DNA of 19,099 bases from Chloroflexota bacterium (lineage in GTDB: Bacteria > Chloroflexota > Dehalococcoidia > Bin125), in assembly GCA_026707335.1 (NCBI GenBank), contig JAPOXB010000071.1, forward strand, positions 7,046-26,144. Reading direction: 5' to 3'. The notes beneath the pieces are model-generated. The model worked only from the letters and a program-made list of their open reading frames with translations. It had not been told where the DNA came from and ran no database searches. Made by a program: the position numbers and the translations under genes. Below are positions 6,547 to 14,340 of the stretch, one piece after another. Each line of letters starts with the position of its first letter. Position 1 is the first letter of the stretch.

Positions 6547-8999
6547 AGGTCCCGCTGCGCTGGCTGGCCGACTACGTCCCCATCACGCTGTCCGTCGAGG
6601 AGTTGGCGCACCGCCTTTCGATGGCCGGGGCGGAGGTGGAGTCGATCGACCGCACGGGCGATTGGGGCAACCTCGTCCGCGTCGGCCTCGTCACCGGCGT
6701 CGAGCCGCACCCCGCCGCCGATCGCCTGCGCCTGGCCACCGTGGACTACGGCGGCGACGCGCCCCAGACGGTCGTCTGCGGCGCGCCCAACGTCGCGGCG
6801 GGGCAGAAGATCGCCTTCGCGCTGGAGGGCGCCTCCCTGCACGATGCGCATTCCGGCAAGACCCGCAAGCTCAAGCGGTCGAAGATCCGCGGCGTCGTTT
6901 CGGCCGGCATGGTCTGCTCGGAGTTGGAACTCGGCCTCTCTGATGAGCACGAAGGCATCCTCGTCCTCGACGACGCGGCCGCCGTCGGGACGCCGCTGGG
7001 CGAGGTGCTCGGCCAAACCGTGCTCGACATCACGCCCACGCCCAACCGGCCCGACCACTTCTCCGTGCTCGGCATCGCCCGCGAGGTGGCGGCGCTGACC
7101 GGCCAAGCCGTGCGCGAGCCGGAGATCGAGTACCCGCAGGAGGGCCCGCCGATCGCGCAGGCGACGTCCGTCGAGATCGCCGATCCCGACCTCTGCGGCC
7201 GCTACATCGCGACGATCATCCGCGGCATCCGCGTCGGCCCCTCGCCGGAGTGGCTGCAGCAACGCCTGGCCGCGGCCGGGCAGCGGCCGATCAACAACGT
7301 CGTCGACGTGACGAATTTCGTCATGCTGGAGATGGGCCAGCCGCTGCACGCGTTCGACTACGACCGCCTCGACGAGGGCCGCATCGTGGTTCGCCGGCCG
7401 CGGCCCGGCGAGGCCATCACCCTGCTCGACGGCAGCGACCACCAGCTCGGCGCCGATCACCTGCTGATCGCCGACGCGACCACGGGGCGAGCCTTGGCCG
7501 GCGTGATGGGCGGGGCCGACTCCGAGGTCGCGCCGGACACGACCAACGTCCTGCTCGAGGCGGCCAGCTTCGCGCCCGACAACACGCGCCGCACGGCGGC
7601 GGCCCTGAAGCAACGCACCGAGGCCTCCCTGCGCTTCGAGAAGGGTCTCAACCCGGAGTTGGCGGGGCTGGCCTCGGCGCGGGCGATGCGGCTGCTGCTG
7701 GAGACCGGGGGCGGCATCGCCGACACCGGCGTCGCCGACGCGTACCCGGCGAAGCGGCCGCCGGCGCGCGTGCAGTTGACGTCCGATCGGCTGGAGCGCA
7801 TCGCCGGCGTGGCCATGCCCACCGAGACCGTGCGATCGGTCCTCAGCGGCCTGGGCCTGCCCACCCGCTGGAAGCCGCCCGGCACCTACGTCGTGGAGAC
7901 GCCGCCCTGGCGCACCGACATCGCCCTGCCCGACGACGTCGTCGAGGAGGTCTGTCGCATCTACGGCTACGACAACCTGCCCAGCCGGGGCCTCAGCGGC
8001 GTGCTGCCGGAGCCGAGCCTCGATCGCCCCCGCCGGGTGCGCGAGTCGATCCGCGACGCCCTCGCCAACGCCGGCTGCGGCGAGGTCATCACCTACGCCG
8101 CGACCAGCGCGGCGGCGCTCGACGCCGTCCCGGCCGGCCCCAGCGGCGCCCCGTCCGGCGACGACGCCCTGCCCCTGCTCAACCCGATGAGTTCGCAGCA
8201 CGCGCGGATGCGCACGTCGCTGCGGCCGGGCGTGCTCGCGAGCTACGCGGCCAACGCCCGCGGCGGCGCGCGGGCGGCCGGCCGCCTGCAGATCTTCGAG
8301 GCGGGAAAGGTGTTCCTCCCCCGCCCGGACGACCTGCCCCGCGAGCGCACCGACGTCGTGCTGGCGATGGGTGGCACGCCCGCCGCCTCCGCCCACGACC
8401 CCGAGCCGCGCGCCGCCGACCTCTACGACGCCAAGGCCCTGCTCGACGCGGTCGCGGCCGCGCTGCGCCTGCCTTTCGACTACGAGGGCGCCGAGCCGCC
8501 CGACGCAGCGCTGCTGCCCGGCATCAGCGCCCGCGTCGGCGTCGTCCAAGGGACGGGCAAGCGGCGGCGCGTGACGCCGGTGGGGGTGGTGGGTCAACTC
8601 GACCCCGCCGTCGCGGAGCGGGTGGGCATCGCGGGCGACGTGTTCCTCGCGGAGCTCGACGTCGACGCGCTGGCCGCGTGCGAGCCGGAGCCGCTGCGGA
8701 TCGGCACGCTCAGCCGCTATCCGGCGGTTGTGGAGGATCTGGCGATCGTCGTCGAGGCCGACCTGCCCGCGGCTCGGGTCCACGCCGTCCTCACCGGCAA
8801 CCGCCTCGTCGAGCGGGCCGACCTGTTCGACGTCTACCAGGGCCCGCAGGTGCCCGAGGGCAAGAAGTCGCTCGCCTACGCCGTCACCTATCGCTCGCCG
8901 GAACGCACGCTGACCGACGCCGAGATCGCCCGCGTGCGGCGGGGCATCGTCGGGCAGTTGGAGCGCGAGCTCTTGGCTGCCATCCGCGAAAGCAGATAG
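6543..8999 (+). CDS. pheT: Phenylalanyl-tRNA synthetase beta subunit
   Basis: 818 residues from a GTG overlapping the pheS stop (GTGA), with GGGAG 6 bases upstream; the pair is translationally coupled. Domains in order: an N-terminal MKVPLRWLADYVPI, a tRNA-binding EMAP-like fold near 40-155 (GLVTGVEPHPAADRLRLATV), the B3/B4 editing region (NNVVDVTNFVMLEMGQPLHA near 250-275), B5 near 400-475 ending in EVCRIYGYDNLP, the catalytic-like core, and a C-terminal ferredoxin-fold anticodon-binding domain from about 722 (LSRYPAVVEDLAIVVEADLP). The length and domain set are complete, with no frameshift. Confidence 0.96.
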   Translation: MKVPLRWLADYVPITLSVEELAHRLSMAGAEVESIDRTGDWGNLVRVGLVTGVEPHPAADRLRLATVDYGGDAPQTVVCGAPNVAAGQKIAFALEGASLHDAHSGKTRKLKRSKIRGVVSAGMVCSELELGLSDEHEGILVLDDAAAVGTPLGEVLGQTVLDITPTPNRPDHFSVLGIAREVAALTGQAVREPEIEYPQEGPPIAQATSVEIADPDLCGRYIATIIRGIRVGPSPEWLQQRLAAAGQRPINNVVDVTNFVMLEMGQPLHAFDYDRLDEGRIVVRRPRPGEAITLLDGSDHQLGADHLLIADATTGRALAGVMGGADSEVAPDTTNVLLEAASFAPDNTRRTAAALKQRTEASLRFEKGLNPELAGLASARAMRLLLETGGGIADTGVADAYPAKRPPARVQLTSDRLERIAGVAMPTETVRSVLSGLGLPTRWKPPGTYVVETPPWRTDIALPDDVVEEVCRIYGYDNLPSRGLSGVLPEPSLDRPRRVRESIRDALANAGCGEVITYAATSAAALDAVPAGPSGAPSGDDALPLLNPMSSQHARMRTSLRPGVLASYAANARGGARAAGRLQIFEAGKVFLPRPDDLPRERTDVVLAMGGTPAASAHDPEPRAADLYDAKALLDAVAAALRLPFDYEGAEPPDAALLPGISARVGVVQGTGKRRRVTPVGVVGQLDPAVAERVGIAGDVFLAELDVDALAACEPEPLRIGTLSRYPAVVEDLAIVVEADLPAARVHAVLTGNRLVERADLFDVYQGPQVPEGKKSLAYAVTYRSPERTLTDAEIARVRRGIVGQLERELLAAIRESR

Positions 9000-9035
9000 C
9001 CTGCGCGACGGCCCACCGATCCCCGGCCGCGCAGG
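9000..9035. terminator. Hairpin after pheT
   Basis: Perfect 8-bp stem CCTGCGCG / CGCGCAGG with a 20-base loop begins directly after the pheT stop. There is no T-tract, so it may be a weak terminator, attenuator or RNA-stability element between pheT and the LLM gene 31 bases later. Confidence 0.35.
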
Positions 9036-9065
9036 TCGCGCAACGACCAGGCAAGGAGCCCCGCG

Positions 9066-10256
9066 ATGAAGGTCGGCGTTCACCTCAACTTCCAGAACTA
9101 CCACGACTGGGACCGCTTCGAGCGCAAGGCCAGCGACGAGCCCCAGCCCGTCACCGACGCCCAGATCTACGAGGAAGACCTGCACCTGGGCAGCCTCGTC
9201 GAGCCGCTGGGCTACGACTCGCTGTGGGCGATCGACCACCACTTCTCGCCCTACATCATGACCGGCGGCGCGGTGCAGAACCTGACCTACTTCGCCGGCA
9301 TGACCGAGCGCATCGACTTCGGCACGATGGTCGTCGTGCTGCCCTGGTACGACCCGATCGCCATCTGCGAGCAGATCTCGGTGCTCGACAACATGCTGCA
9401 GGGCCGCAAGCTCACCATCGGGTTGGGGCGCGGCGCCGGCCAGCGCGAGTTCGACGGCTTCCGCGTCCCGATGGGGGAGTCGCGGGGGCGCTTCCTGGAG
9501 TCGCTGGAGATCCTGCGCAAGGCCTGGAGCAGCGAGTTCTTCGCCCACGAGGGCGAGTTCTTCACCATCTCCGAGACGACGATCCGGCCGCGGCCGCGCA
9601 CGCCCGACCTGCTCGACCACCTGAAGGTCGCCTGGATCAGCCCCGGCACGCTGCGCATCGCCGCCGACGCGGGCCTGGGCATGCTGTTCACCAACCAGAA
9701 GAAGTGGGACGAATACCGGGTCGACATGCGCGACTTCAACGCCGTCCGGGCCGAGCACGGCTGGGGTCCCAAGCAGCCCACCGTGGTCGTCAACGTGGTC
9801 TGCACCAAGGACCGCGACGAGGGCTGGGAGCGCATGGTGCGCCACGTGACCGAGGCCCAGGAGAGCGTCGAGCGGCATTACCACTTCTCGGACAGCGCCC
9901 ACTTCAAGCAGGCCGGGGGCTACGAGTTCTACGAGCAGTTCGAGAAGACGCTCAAGAAGAAGAGCCTCCAGGAGATCGGCGAGTTCAACGCCCGCCCGCA
10001 GGTGTTCGGCAGCCCGGAGGAGTGCCTCGACAAGATCCACTACATCCAGCGCATGACCAGCGCTGAGGAATTGGTGCTCAACTTCCGCTTCGGCGGGATG
10101 CCAATCGGCCAGGCCGAAGAGAGCCTGCGCCGCTTCTCGGAGACGGTGCTGGGCGACGTGCAGGCGATCGAGCCGCAACTCCACGAGTACAGCGAAGAGG
10201 ACGAGGAAGCGGTCGCGGCGGGCGGCAAGCAGTCCTACCGGCTTCCCGGCGCGTAG
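9066..10256 (+). CDS. LLM-class flavin-dependent oxidoreductase (luciferase-like)
   Basis: 396-residue luciferase-like TIM-barrel protein. The start MKVGVHLNFQNY, then EEDLHLGSLVEPLGYDSLWA, IDHHFSPYIM, RIDFGTMVVVLPWYDPIAIC and KLTIGLGRGAGQREFDGF follow the family pattern; the last gives the cofactor-binding turn of FMN- or F420-dependent monooxygenases. AAGGAG lies 7 bases before the ATG, a strong ribosome site. The C-terminus beyond the barrel is acidic (about residues 376-385) and ends in QSYRLPGA. That tail is repeated 1.8 kb downstream. The substrate cannot be predicted; family members oxidise long-chain alkanes, sulfonates or other small molecules. It follows pheT by 66 bp but has no evident functional link to it. 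Confidence 0.88.
   Translation: MKVGVHLNFQNYHDWDRFERKASDEPQPVTDAQIYEEDLHLGSLVEPLGYDSLWAIDHHFSPYIMTGGAVQNLTYFAGMTERIDFGTMVVVLPWYDPIAICEQISVLDNMLQGRKLTIGLGRGAGQREFDGFRVPMGESRGRFLESLEILRKAWSSEFFAHEGEFFTISETTIRPRPRTPDLLDHLKVAWISPGTLRIAADAGLGMLFTNQKKWDEYRVDMRDFNAVRAEHGWGPKQPTVVVNVVCTKDRDEGWERMVRHVTEAQESVERHYHFSDSAHFKQAGGYEFYEQFEKTLKKKSLQEIGEFNARPQVFGSPEECLDKIHYIQRMTSAEELVLNFRFGGMPIGQAEESLRRFSETVLGDVQAIEPQLHEYSEEDEEAVAAGGKQSYRLPGA
10203..10256 (+). repeat. 54-bp direct repeat, copy 1 (3' end of LLM gene)
   Basis: The last 54 bases of the LLM gene, from GAGGAAGCGG through its TAG, recur at 12047-12100 with 4 mismatches (50 of 54 identical). Copy starts are 1,844 bp apart and enclose a gene remnant and the GMC oxidoreductase gene. 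Confidence 0.9.
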
Positions 10257-10283
10257 CCGCCTACCTGCTTCGGGGCCGGCCGC

Positions 10284-10406
10284 CTACGGGCGGCGACTGC
10301 CGAGCGGCTGCATCAGGCAGACGTCCGTGTCGATCGTGAGGCCGGCGCGCTCTGCGCTGCCGGGGCCGGCGGCCTCCCAGATGGGCACGAGATCGGGATC
10401 GATGGA
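10284..10406 (-). pseudogene. Truncated gene remnant, C-terminal piece
   Basis: On the minus strand, 40 codons from 10406 to a TAG at 10284-10286 read like real protein: DPDLVPIWEAAGPGSAERAG, then LTIDTDVCLMQPLGSRRP. Third positions are almost all G or C, as in the coding genes here. An in-frame stop lies a few codons upstream (TAG near 10435) and no start codon is present, so only the end of a gene remains. The family is not recognised. It lies inside the block bounded by the 54-bp repeats. Confidence 0.45.
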
Positions 10407-10440
10407 CCTCGGACATCCCAGCGGGGTAGAGTCCTACTCT
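10403..10440 (+). promoter_or_regulatory. Possible promoter and operator of the GMC gene
   Basis: TGGACC at 10403-10408 and TAGAGT at 10427-10432 are separated by 18 bases, each matching 4 of 6 consensus positions. The -10 overlaps an inverted repeat AGAGT-CCT-ACTCT at 10428-10440, a plausible operator. The score is modest. Confidence 0.3.
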
Positions 10441-10465
10441 GATCGTCGCACGTGAGGAGGACCGG

Positions 10466-12037
10466 ATGGAGTACGACGTCATCATTGCAGGGGCCGGATC
10501 ATCGGGCGCCGTCATGGCGACCCGCCTGAGCGAGGATCGCTCGCGCTCGGTGCTGCTGCTGGACGCCGGGCCGGACTATGCGTCGATCGATGCGTTGCCG
10601 TCCGACATCGACAGCGTCCTCGAGCCATCGGTCAAGCGGCACGACTGGGGCTTCGGCGCGACGTTCGTTCCCGGCCGCGAAGAGCCGATGCCGCGCGGCA
10701 AACTGGTCGGCGGCTCTTCGGCCGTCAACGGGGGCGTCGCGATCCGCGGCGCGCCCGGCGACTATGACGTCTGGGCCGAGATGACCGGCGACCCGCGCTG
10801 GGCCTGGTCCGAGTGCCTGCCCTATTTCCGCGGGATTGAGGACGACAAGGACGAAGGCGGCGACTTCCACGGCCAGGGTGGACCGATCCCGGTGCGGCGC
10901 TGGACGCTCGACGAACTGGAGCCGGTGCAACGAGGGTTCTACGACGCCTGCGTGGCGCACGGCTTCGAGCAGACCAACGATCAGAACGACCCGGAGTCGA
11001 CCGGCATCTCGCCGCTGGCGATGAACCGCGACGGCCCCGGACGGATGACCCGCTGGTCGGCCAGTCTCGGTTACCTCTCCCAGGCGCGGAACCGCTTGAA
11101 TCTGACGGTGCGCGGTCACTGCCTGGTGGACCGGGTGATCTTCGAAGGCAATCGGGCCGTTGGCCTGGTCGTGGAGTGCGACGGCGAGTTGCAGGAAGTT
11201 CGCGGCCGGCAGATCGTGCTCTGTGCGGGCGCGATCATGAGTCCGGCGATCCTGCTGCGCAGCGGCGTCGGGCCGACGGGGGAGTTGGCGCAACTGGGCA
11301 TTCCCTCGGTGGTCGACCTGCCCGGTGTGGGCAAGCACCTGATGGACCACCCGGCGACGCCGATGCTGTTCTGGCCGACGCCGGGCACGGTCGATCCGGA
11401 TCGTCCTCGTCCGCTCGTCCAGACGTTGTTGCGCTACACGTCCGAGACGGGCGAGTTCAACGACATGCAGGTCTATCTGCTCGGACACTTCCGGGTCGGT
11501 CCCCAGCTCCGGTTCGGCGCCTGGGTAGGCGCGGATGAGCAGGAGGAAGAGGCCAGCTGGGTATTCGCCATTGCCCCGAGTCTACAGCTGCCCAACTCGT
11601 ACGGCTCGGTGACTCTGCAGAGCGCGGACTACACGCAGCATCCCAACATCGACCTGAAGTTTGACGAACACGAGGGAGATCGGGTCCGCTTGCGAGAGGC
11701 CGCACGGCTGGCCTGGAACCTGGCGCATTCCGACGAGATGAGTTCGTTCCATCAGGGCGCGATCGACATCGACCAGGACACCGTCGACGACGACGAGCAG
11801 CTGGACGAGTGGATCCACGCGACGGTGACGAGCACGGCCCACCCGACCTGCACGTGTCCCATGGGCGCCGATCCGGCGGAAGGCGCGGTCGTCGACAGCG
11901 AGGGCCGGGTTCATGGGGTCGAGAACCTGAGGGTGGTCGACGGCTCGATCATGCCCACGCTGGTGAGAGCTAATACCAACTTCACCTGCATGATGATGGG
12001 CGAACGGGTCGCTGAGTGGATGGCCGCCGGAGACTAG
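10466..12037 (+). CDS. GMC-family FAD-dependent oxidoreductase
   Basis: 523 residues. FAD-binding Rossmann motif VIIAGAGSSGAVMATRL near 5-21, with LLLDAGPDY. The GMC signature region is KLVGGSSAVNGGVAIRG near 79-95, and a second family segment is VLCAGAIMSPAILLRSGVGP near 251-270. The C-terminal catalytic region has STAHPTCTCPMG with His459 at the general-base position and VVDGSIMPTLVRANTNFTCM with Asn505 aligning to the second catalytic residue of choline oxidase-type enzymes. GMC enzymes oxidise alcohols, cholines or sugars, or pass electrons to other carriers; the substrate here is unknown. GAGGAGG 5 bases before the ATG is a strong ribosome site. Codon use is less GC-biased than in the flanking housekeeping genes, and the gene sits between 54-bp repeats, suggesting acquisition. 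Confidence 0.92.
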   Translation: MEYDVIIAGAGSSGAVMATRLSEDRSRSVLLLDAGPDYASIDALPSDIDSVLEPSVKRHDWGFGATFVPGREEPMPRGKLVGGSSAVNGGVAIRGAPGDYDVWAEMTGDPRWAWSECLPYFRGIEDDKDEGGDFHGQGGPIPVRRWTLDELEPVQRGFYDACVAHGFEQTNDQNDPESTGISPLAMNRDGPGRMTRWSASLGYLSQARNRLNLTVRGHCLVDRVIFEGNRAVGLVVECDGELQEVRGRQIVLCAGAIMSPAILLRSGVGPTGELAQLGIPSVVDLPGVGKHLMDHPATPMLFWPTPGTVDPDRPRPLVQTLLRYTSETGEFNDMQVYLLGHFRVGPQLRFGAWVGADEQEEEASWVFAIAPSLQLPNSYGSVTLQSADYTQHPNIDLKFDEHEGDRVRLREAARLAWNLAHSDEMSSFHQGAIDIDQDTVDDDEQLDEWIHATVTSTAHPTCTCPMGADPAEGAVVDSEGRVHGVENLRVVDGSIMPTLVRANTNFTCMMMGERVAEWMAAGD

Positions 12038-12040
12038 GAG

Positions 12041-12100
12041 ATGGCTGAGGAAGCGGTCGCGACGGGCGGCAGCCAGTCCTACCGGCTGCCCGGCGCGTAG
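12041..12100 (+). pseudogene. 19-codon remnant of LLM gene 3' end
   Basis: ATG at 12041, 3 bases after the GMC stop, opens 19 codons reading MAEEAVATGGSQSYRLPGA and a TAG. Residues 3-19 match the C-terminus of the upstream LLM protein (EEAVAAGGKQSYRLPGA). The remainder of the LLM gene is absent. It is probably a leftover of duplication or insertion; expression as a peptide cannot be excluded. Confidence 0.6.
12047..12100 (+). repeat. 54-bp direct repeat, copy 2
   Basis: Second copy of the repeat at 10203-10256, 4 mismatches, same orientation, both ending at TAG. The flanks beyond the TAG (starting CCGCC versus CGGTC) do not match, so homology stops at or near the gene end. Confidence 0.9.
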
Positions 12101-12114
12101 CGGTCCCGCGCCGC

Positions 12115-12137
12115 GTGATCGGCCGTGGTGCGATCAC
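12115..12137. terminator. Hairpin between convergent GMC and LLM genes
   Basis: Inverted repeat GTGATCG / CGATCAC, 7-bp perfect stem with 9-base loop, between the GMC (+) and LLM (-) gene ends. It has no T-tract. Its geometry equals that of the hairpin at 3737-3759. Confidence 0.4.
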
Positions 12138-12212
12138 CGCGCTGGGCCGCGGGGCGTGTGGATCGGCGTGGCGCCCCCGGCCGCGACGTCAGCCCATACC
12201 TCAGCCCATCCG

Positions 12213-13121
12213 TCAGAACGTGGGCGCCAGCGACTTCGCCCACTCGTAGGTGCGATCGCGGGTCTCGCGGTCGTGCCCCTCGGGCGTGACGATCAACTCC
12301 GTGACCCCGATCTCCTTCAGCCGGCGCAACTCGCGCTCCAGCAGCGCCTCGTCGCCGATCAGCGAGACGCCGGCCGGACCCTCGGCCCCGGAGCCGCGGA
12401 TCACGCGCTGGTACGAGGGCAGGTCGCCGTAGAAGCGGTAGGCCCGGGCGATGCGCTCCGTCGTCGCGCCCACGTCGTTCGTCAGCGCGATCGGCAGGCC
12501 CACCACGATCCGCGGGTCGGGCCGTCCCGCCGCCGCGGCCGCCTGCCCGATCGTCGGCACGACGACCTCCTCCAGGTAGCGCGCCCCGGCGAGCCAAGTC
12601 ACCGTCCCCTCGGCCAGACGGCCCGTCAGGCGCAGCATCTGCGGCCCCAAGGCCGCGACCAGCACCGGCGGCGGCTCGGCGTCGCCCACCCGCAGCTGCG
12701 CCCCGCGCACGGGGAAGACCTCCCCGTCGTAATCGACCTGCTCGCCGGTCAGCAGGCGGCCGAGCACCGTCAGGTACTCGCGCATGTGGCGCACCGGCTT
12801 CGCGAAGTCCTGTCCGAAGTGGTTCTCGATCACCACCTGGTGGCTCAGCCCCACGCCCAGCACGAAGCGGCCGCCCGTGGCGGCCTGCGCGCTCAGCGCC
12901 TGCTGGGCCATCGTGATGGGGTGGCGTGAATACGTCGGCACGACGTCGACGCCCAGCGTCACTCGTTGCGTGACCGCGCCCGCGGCCACGATGACCGACA
13001 TCGTGTCGTGCTCGAAGATGTTGGGCAGCCAGGCCGAGGCGAAGCCGTCGGCCTCGAGCCGTCGGAAACCCTCGACCTTGTCGGCGAAGGTGCGGCCCAG
13101 GCGGGAACTGCCGATCCGCAT
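12213..13121 (-). CDS. LLM-class (F420-type) oxidoreductase
   Basis: 302 residues, typical of shorter F420-dependent luciferase-like enzymes. It begins MRIGSSRLGRTFADKVEGFR. The barrel signatures are DTMSVIVAAGAVTQRVTLGV near residue 50-70, TYSRHPITMAQQALSAQAAT near 75-95, and GRFVLGVGLSHQVV near 95-110, then a C-terminal ELIVTPEG strand. AGAGGG lies 5 bases before the ATG at 13121; a longer in-frame ORF start overlaps rplT and is not credible. It begins 32 bp after rplT, so it is likely expressed from the infC operon. F420 use is inferred from family resemblance. Substrate unknown. Confidence 0.85.
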   Translation of the reverse strand: MRIGSSRLGRTFADKVEGFRRLEADGFASAWLPNIFEHDTMSVIVAAGAVTQRVTLGVDVVPTYSRHPITMAQQALSAQAATGGRFVLGVGLSHQVVIENHFGQDFAKPVRHMREYLTVLGRLLTGEQVDYDGEVFPVRGAQLRVGDAEPPPVLVAALGPQMLRLTGRLAEGTVTWLAGARYLEEVVVPTIGQAAAAAGRPDPRIVVGLPIALTNDVGATTERIARAYRFYGDLPSYQRVIRGSGAEGPAGVSLIGDEALLERELRRLKEIGVTELIVTPEGHDRETRDRTYEWAKSLAPTF

Positions 13122-13153
13122 GCGATCCCTCTGCTCGCGCGGCGCCTGGACGC

Positions 13154-13513
13154 TCAGGCCGGCAGGGCCGCCCTGGCCTGACCGACCACCGCCTCGAAGC
13201 CCGGCGGATCCTGCACGGCGAGGTCGGCCAGCACCTTGCGGTCGATCTGCACGCCGGCCAAGCGCAGGCCGTGGATCAGCTGGCTGTAGCTGAGGCCGTG
13301 CAGCCGCGCGCCGGCGTTGATGCGTTGGATCCACAGCCGCCGGAAGTCGGCCTTGCGGTCGCGGCGGTCGCGGTAGGCGTAGGACAGCGCGTGCAGCCGC
13401 GACTCCGAGGCCCGCTTGAAGCTGCGCCGGCGCGAGCCGTGGTGCCCCTTGGTCTGGGCCAGCACGTTCTTGTGCCGCCGCCGCGCGGCGGGGCGATTCC
13501 TGGCACGGGGCAT
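13154..13513 (-). CDS. rplT: 50S ribosomal protein L20
   Basis: 119 residues, usual length. Starts MPRARNRPAARRRHKNVLAQ, with the conserved GHHGSRRRSFKRASE and the C-terminal SYSQLIHGLRLAGVQIDRKV then LADLAV. L20 binds 23S rRNA early in 50S assembly and in several bacteria represses its own operon through the mRNA leader. GGCAGG lies 5 bases before the ATG; rpmI ends 45 bp upstream on the same strand. Confidence 0.97.
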   Translation of the reverse strand: MPRARNRPAARRRHKNVLAQTKGHHGSRRRSFKRASESRLHALSYAYRDRRDRKADFRRLWIQRINAGARLHGLSYSQLIHGLRLAGVQIDRKVLADLAVQDPPGFEAVVGQARAALPA

Positions 13514-13558
13514 GGGGACCTGCCTTCGTGGGCGGGCCGGTCGCGGCCCGCGGCGCGG

Positions 13559-13762
13559 TCAGACTCCGTAGGGGAGCAGCCGCTTGACTTTCTTGCGCAT
13601 GCCCCGCGTCTGCACGGGGTGCATCTCCGCCATCGCATAGAGCTGGCGGCGCTTTTTCTTGGTTTTGTTGTGGCCGCGGCTGCCCTTCATCCGGCGCAGT
13701 TCGCCGCTGCCGGTGATGTGGAAGCGCTTCTTGGCCCCGCTGTGCGACTTCATCTTGGGCAT
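13559..13762 (-). CDS. rpmI: 50S ribosomal protein L35
   Basis: 67 residues with the L35 start MPKMKSHSGAKKRFHITGSG, basic centre (RGHNKTKKKRRQ) and end KKVKRLLPYGV. Its ATG overlaps the infC stop as TGATG, so translation is coupled to IF3 synthesis. It sits on the 50S subunit. Confidence 0.97.
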   Translation of the reverse strand: MPKMKSHSGAKKRFHITGSGELRRMKGSRGHNKTKKKRRQLYAMAEMHPVQTRGMRKKVKRLLPYGV

Positions 13763-14340
13763 CAGCCGGTCGCCTCCGCCTCGTCGGCCTGCTCCCGCAG
13801 GAGCGCCGCCGCGCGCACCTTGTCCTCCGCCACGATCACGCTCATGAAGCGCCCCTCCATACCCACGTCCTTCTCGACCGTGAGCGGCAGGCTCTCCTCC
13901 GCCTCCAGCCGTTCCATCATCGTGCGAATCCGTCCCCGGCCGATCTCCGGGTGCGTGATCTCGCGCCCCCGGAAGACGACCGTCAGCTTCACCTTGTCGC
14001 CGGCGCGCAGCAGCTTCGCGGCCGTGCGCAGCTTGAAGTCCATATCGTGCTGGCCGATGTTGGGCTTCATCTTCACTTCGCGCAGGACCACCCGGCTCTG
14101 CTTCTTGCGCCCTTCGCTCTCCTTCTTGGCCTGCTCGTACTTGAACTTGCCGTAGTCGAGGATGCGGGTGACCGGCGGCTGGGCGGTCGGCGCGACCTCG
14201 ACCAAGTCGAGCCCGCGATCCCGCGCGATCTCCAGCGCCTGCTCGGTGGGCAGGACGCCCAACTGCTCCCCCGCGTCGTCGATGACGCGCACTTCGGGAG
14301 CCCGGATGCGTCCGTTTAGTCGGTGATCGGCCTTGGCCAG
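13762..14340 (-). CDS. infC: Translation initiation factor IF-3, apparent CTG start
   Basis: 192 residues if started at CTG (14340-14338). The next standard start, GTG at 14292, would cut away the conserved N-terminal segment LNGRIRAPEVRVIDDAGEQL and has no ribosome site. Between the upstream in-frame TGA and that segment there is no ATG, GTG or TTG. The CTG has GGGAGG (14347-14352) exactly 6 bases upstream and gives MAKADHRLNGRIRAPEV, a typical IF3 start. The N-domain is followed by the lysine-rich linker FKYEQAKKESEGRKK and the C-domain (VKLTVVFRGREITHPEIGR). IF3 proofreads start codons on the 30S subunit and in E. coli represses its own AUU-started mRNA, so a non-standard start fits. The coordinates include this start. 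Confidence 0.9.
   Translation of the reverse strand: MAKADHRLNGRIRAPEVRVIDDAGEQLGVLPTEQALEIARDRGLDLVEVAPTAQPPVTRILDYGKFKYEQAKKESEGRKKQSRVVLREVKMKPNIGQHDMDFKLRTAAKLLRAGDKVKLTVVFRGREITHPEIGRGRIRTMMERLEAEESLPLTVEKDVGMEGRFMSVIVAEDKVRAAALLREQADEAEATG

Noticed and set aside
7250..10066. 938-codon + strand open frame in another frame of pheT and LLM
   Set aside because: Arg/Ala-dominated composition, typical of a frame shadow of high-GC coding sequence.
6495..10184. 1229-codon minus-strand open frame across pheT and the LLM gene
   Set aside because: Antisense shadow of GC-rich genes; His/Arg/Ala/Gly-rich with no domain texture.
10261..10515. 84-codon minus ORF before the GMC gene
   Set aside because: Its frame is Arg/Pro-rich noise; the neighbouring frame carrying the 40-codon remnant is the one with coding texture.
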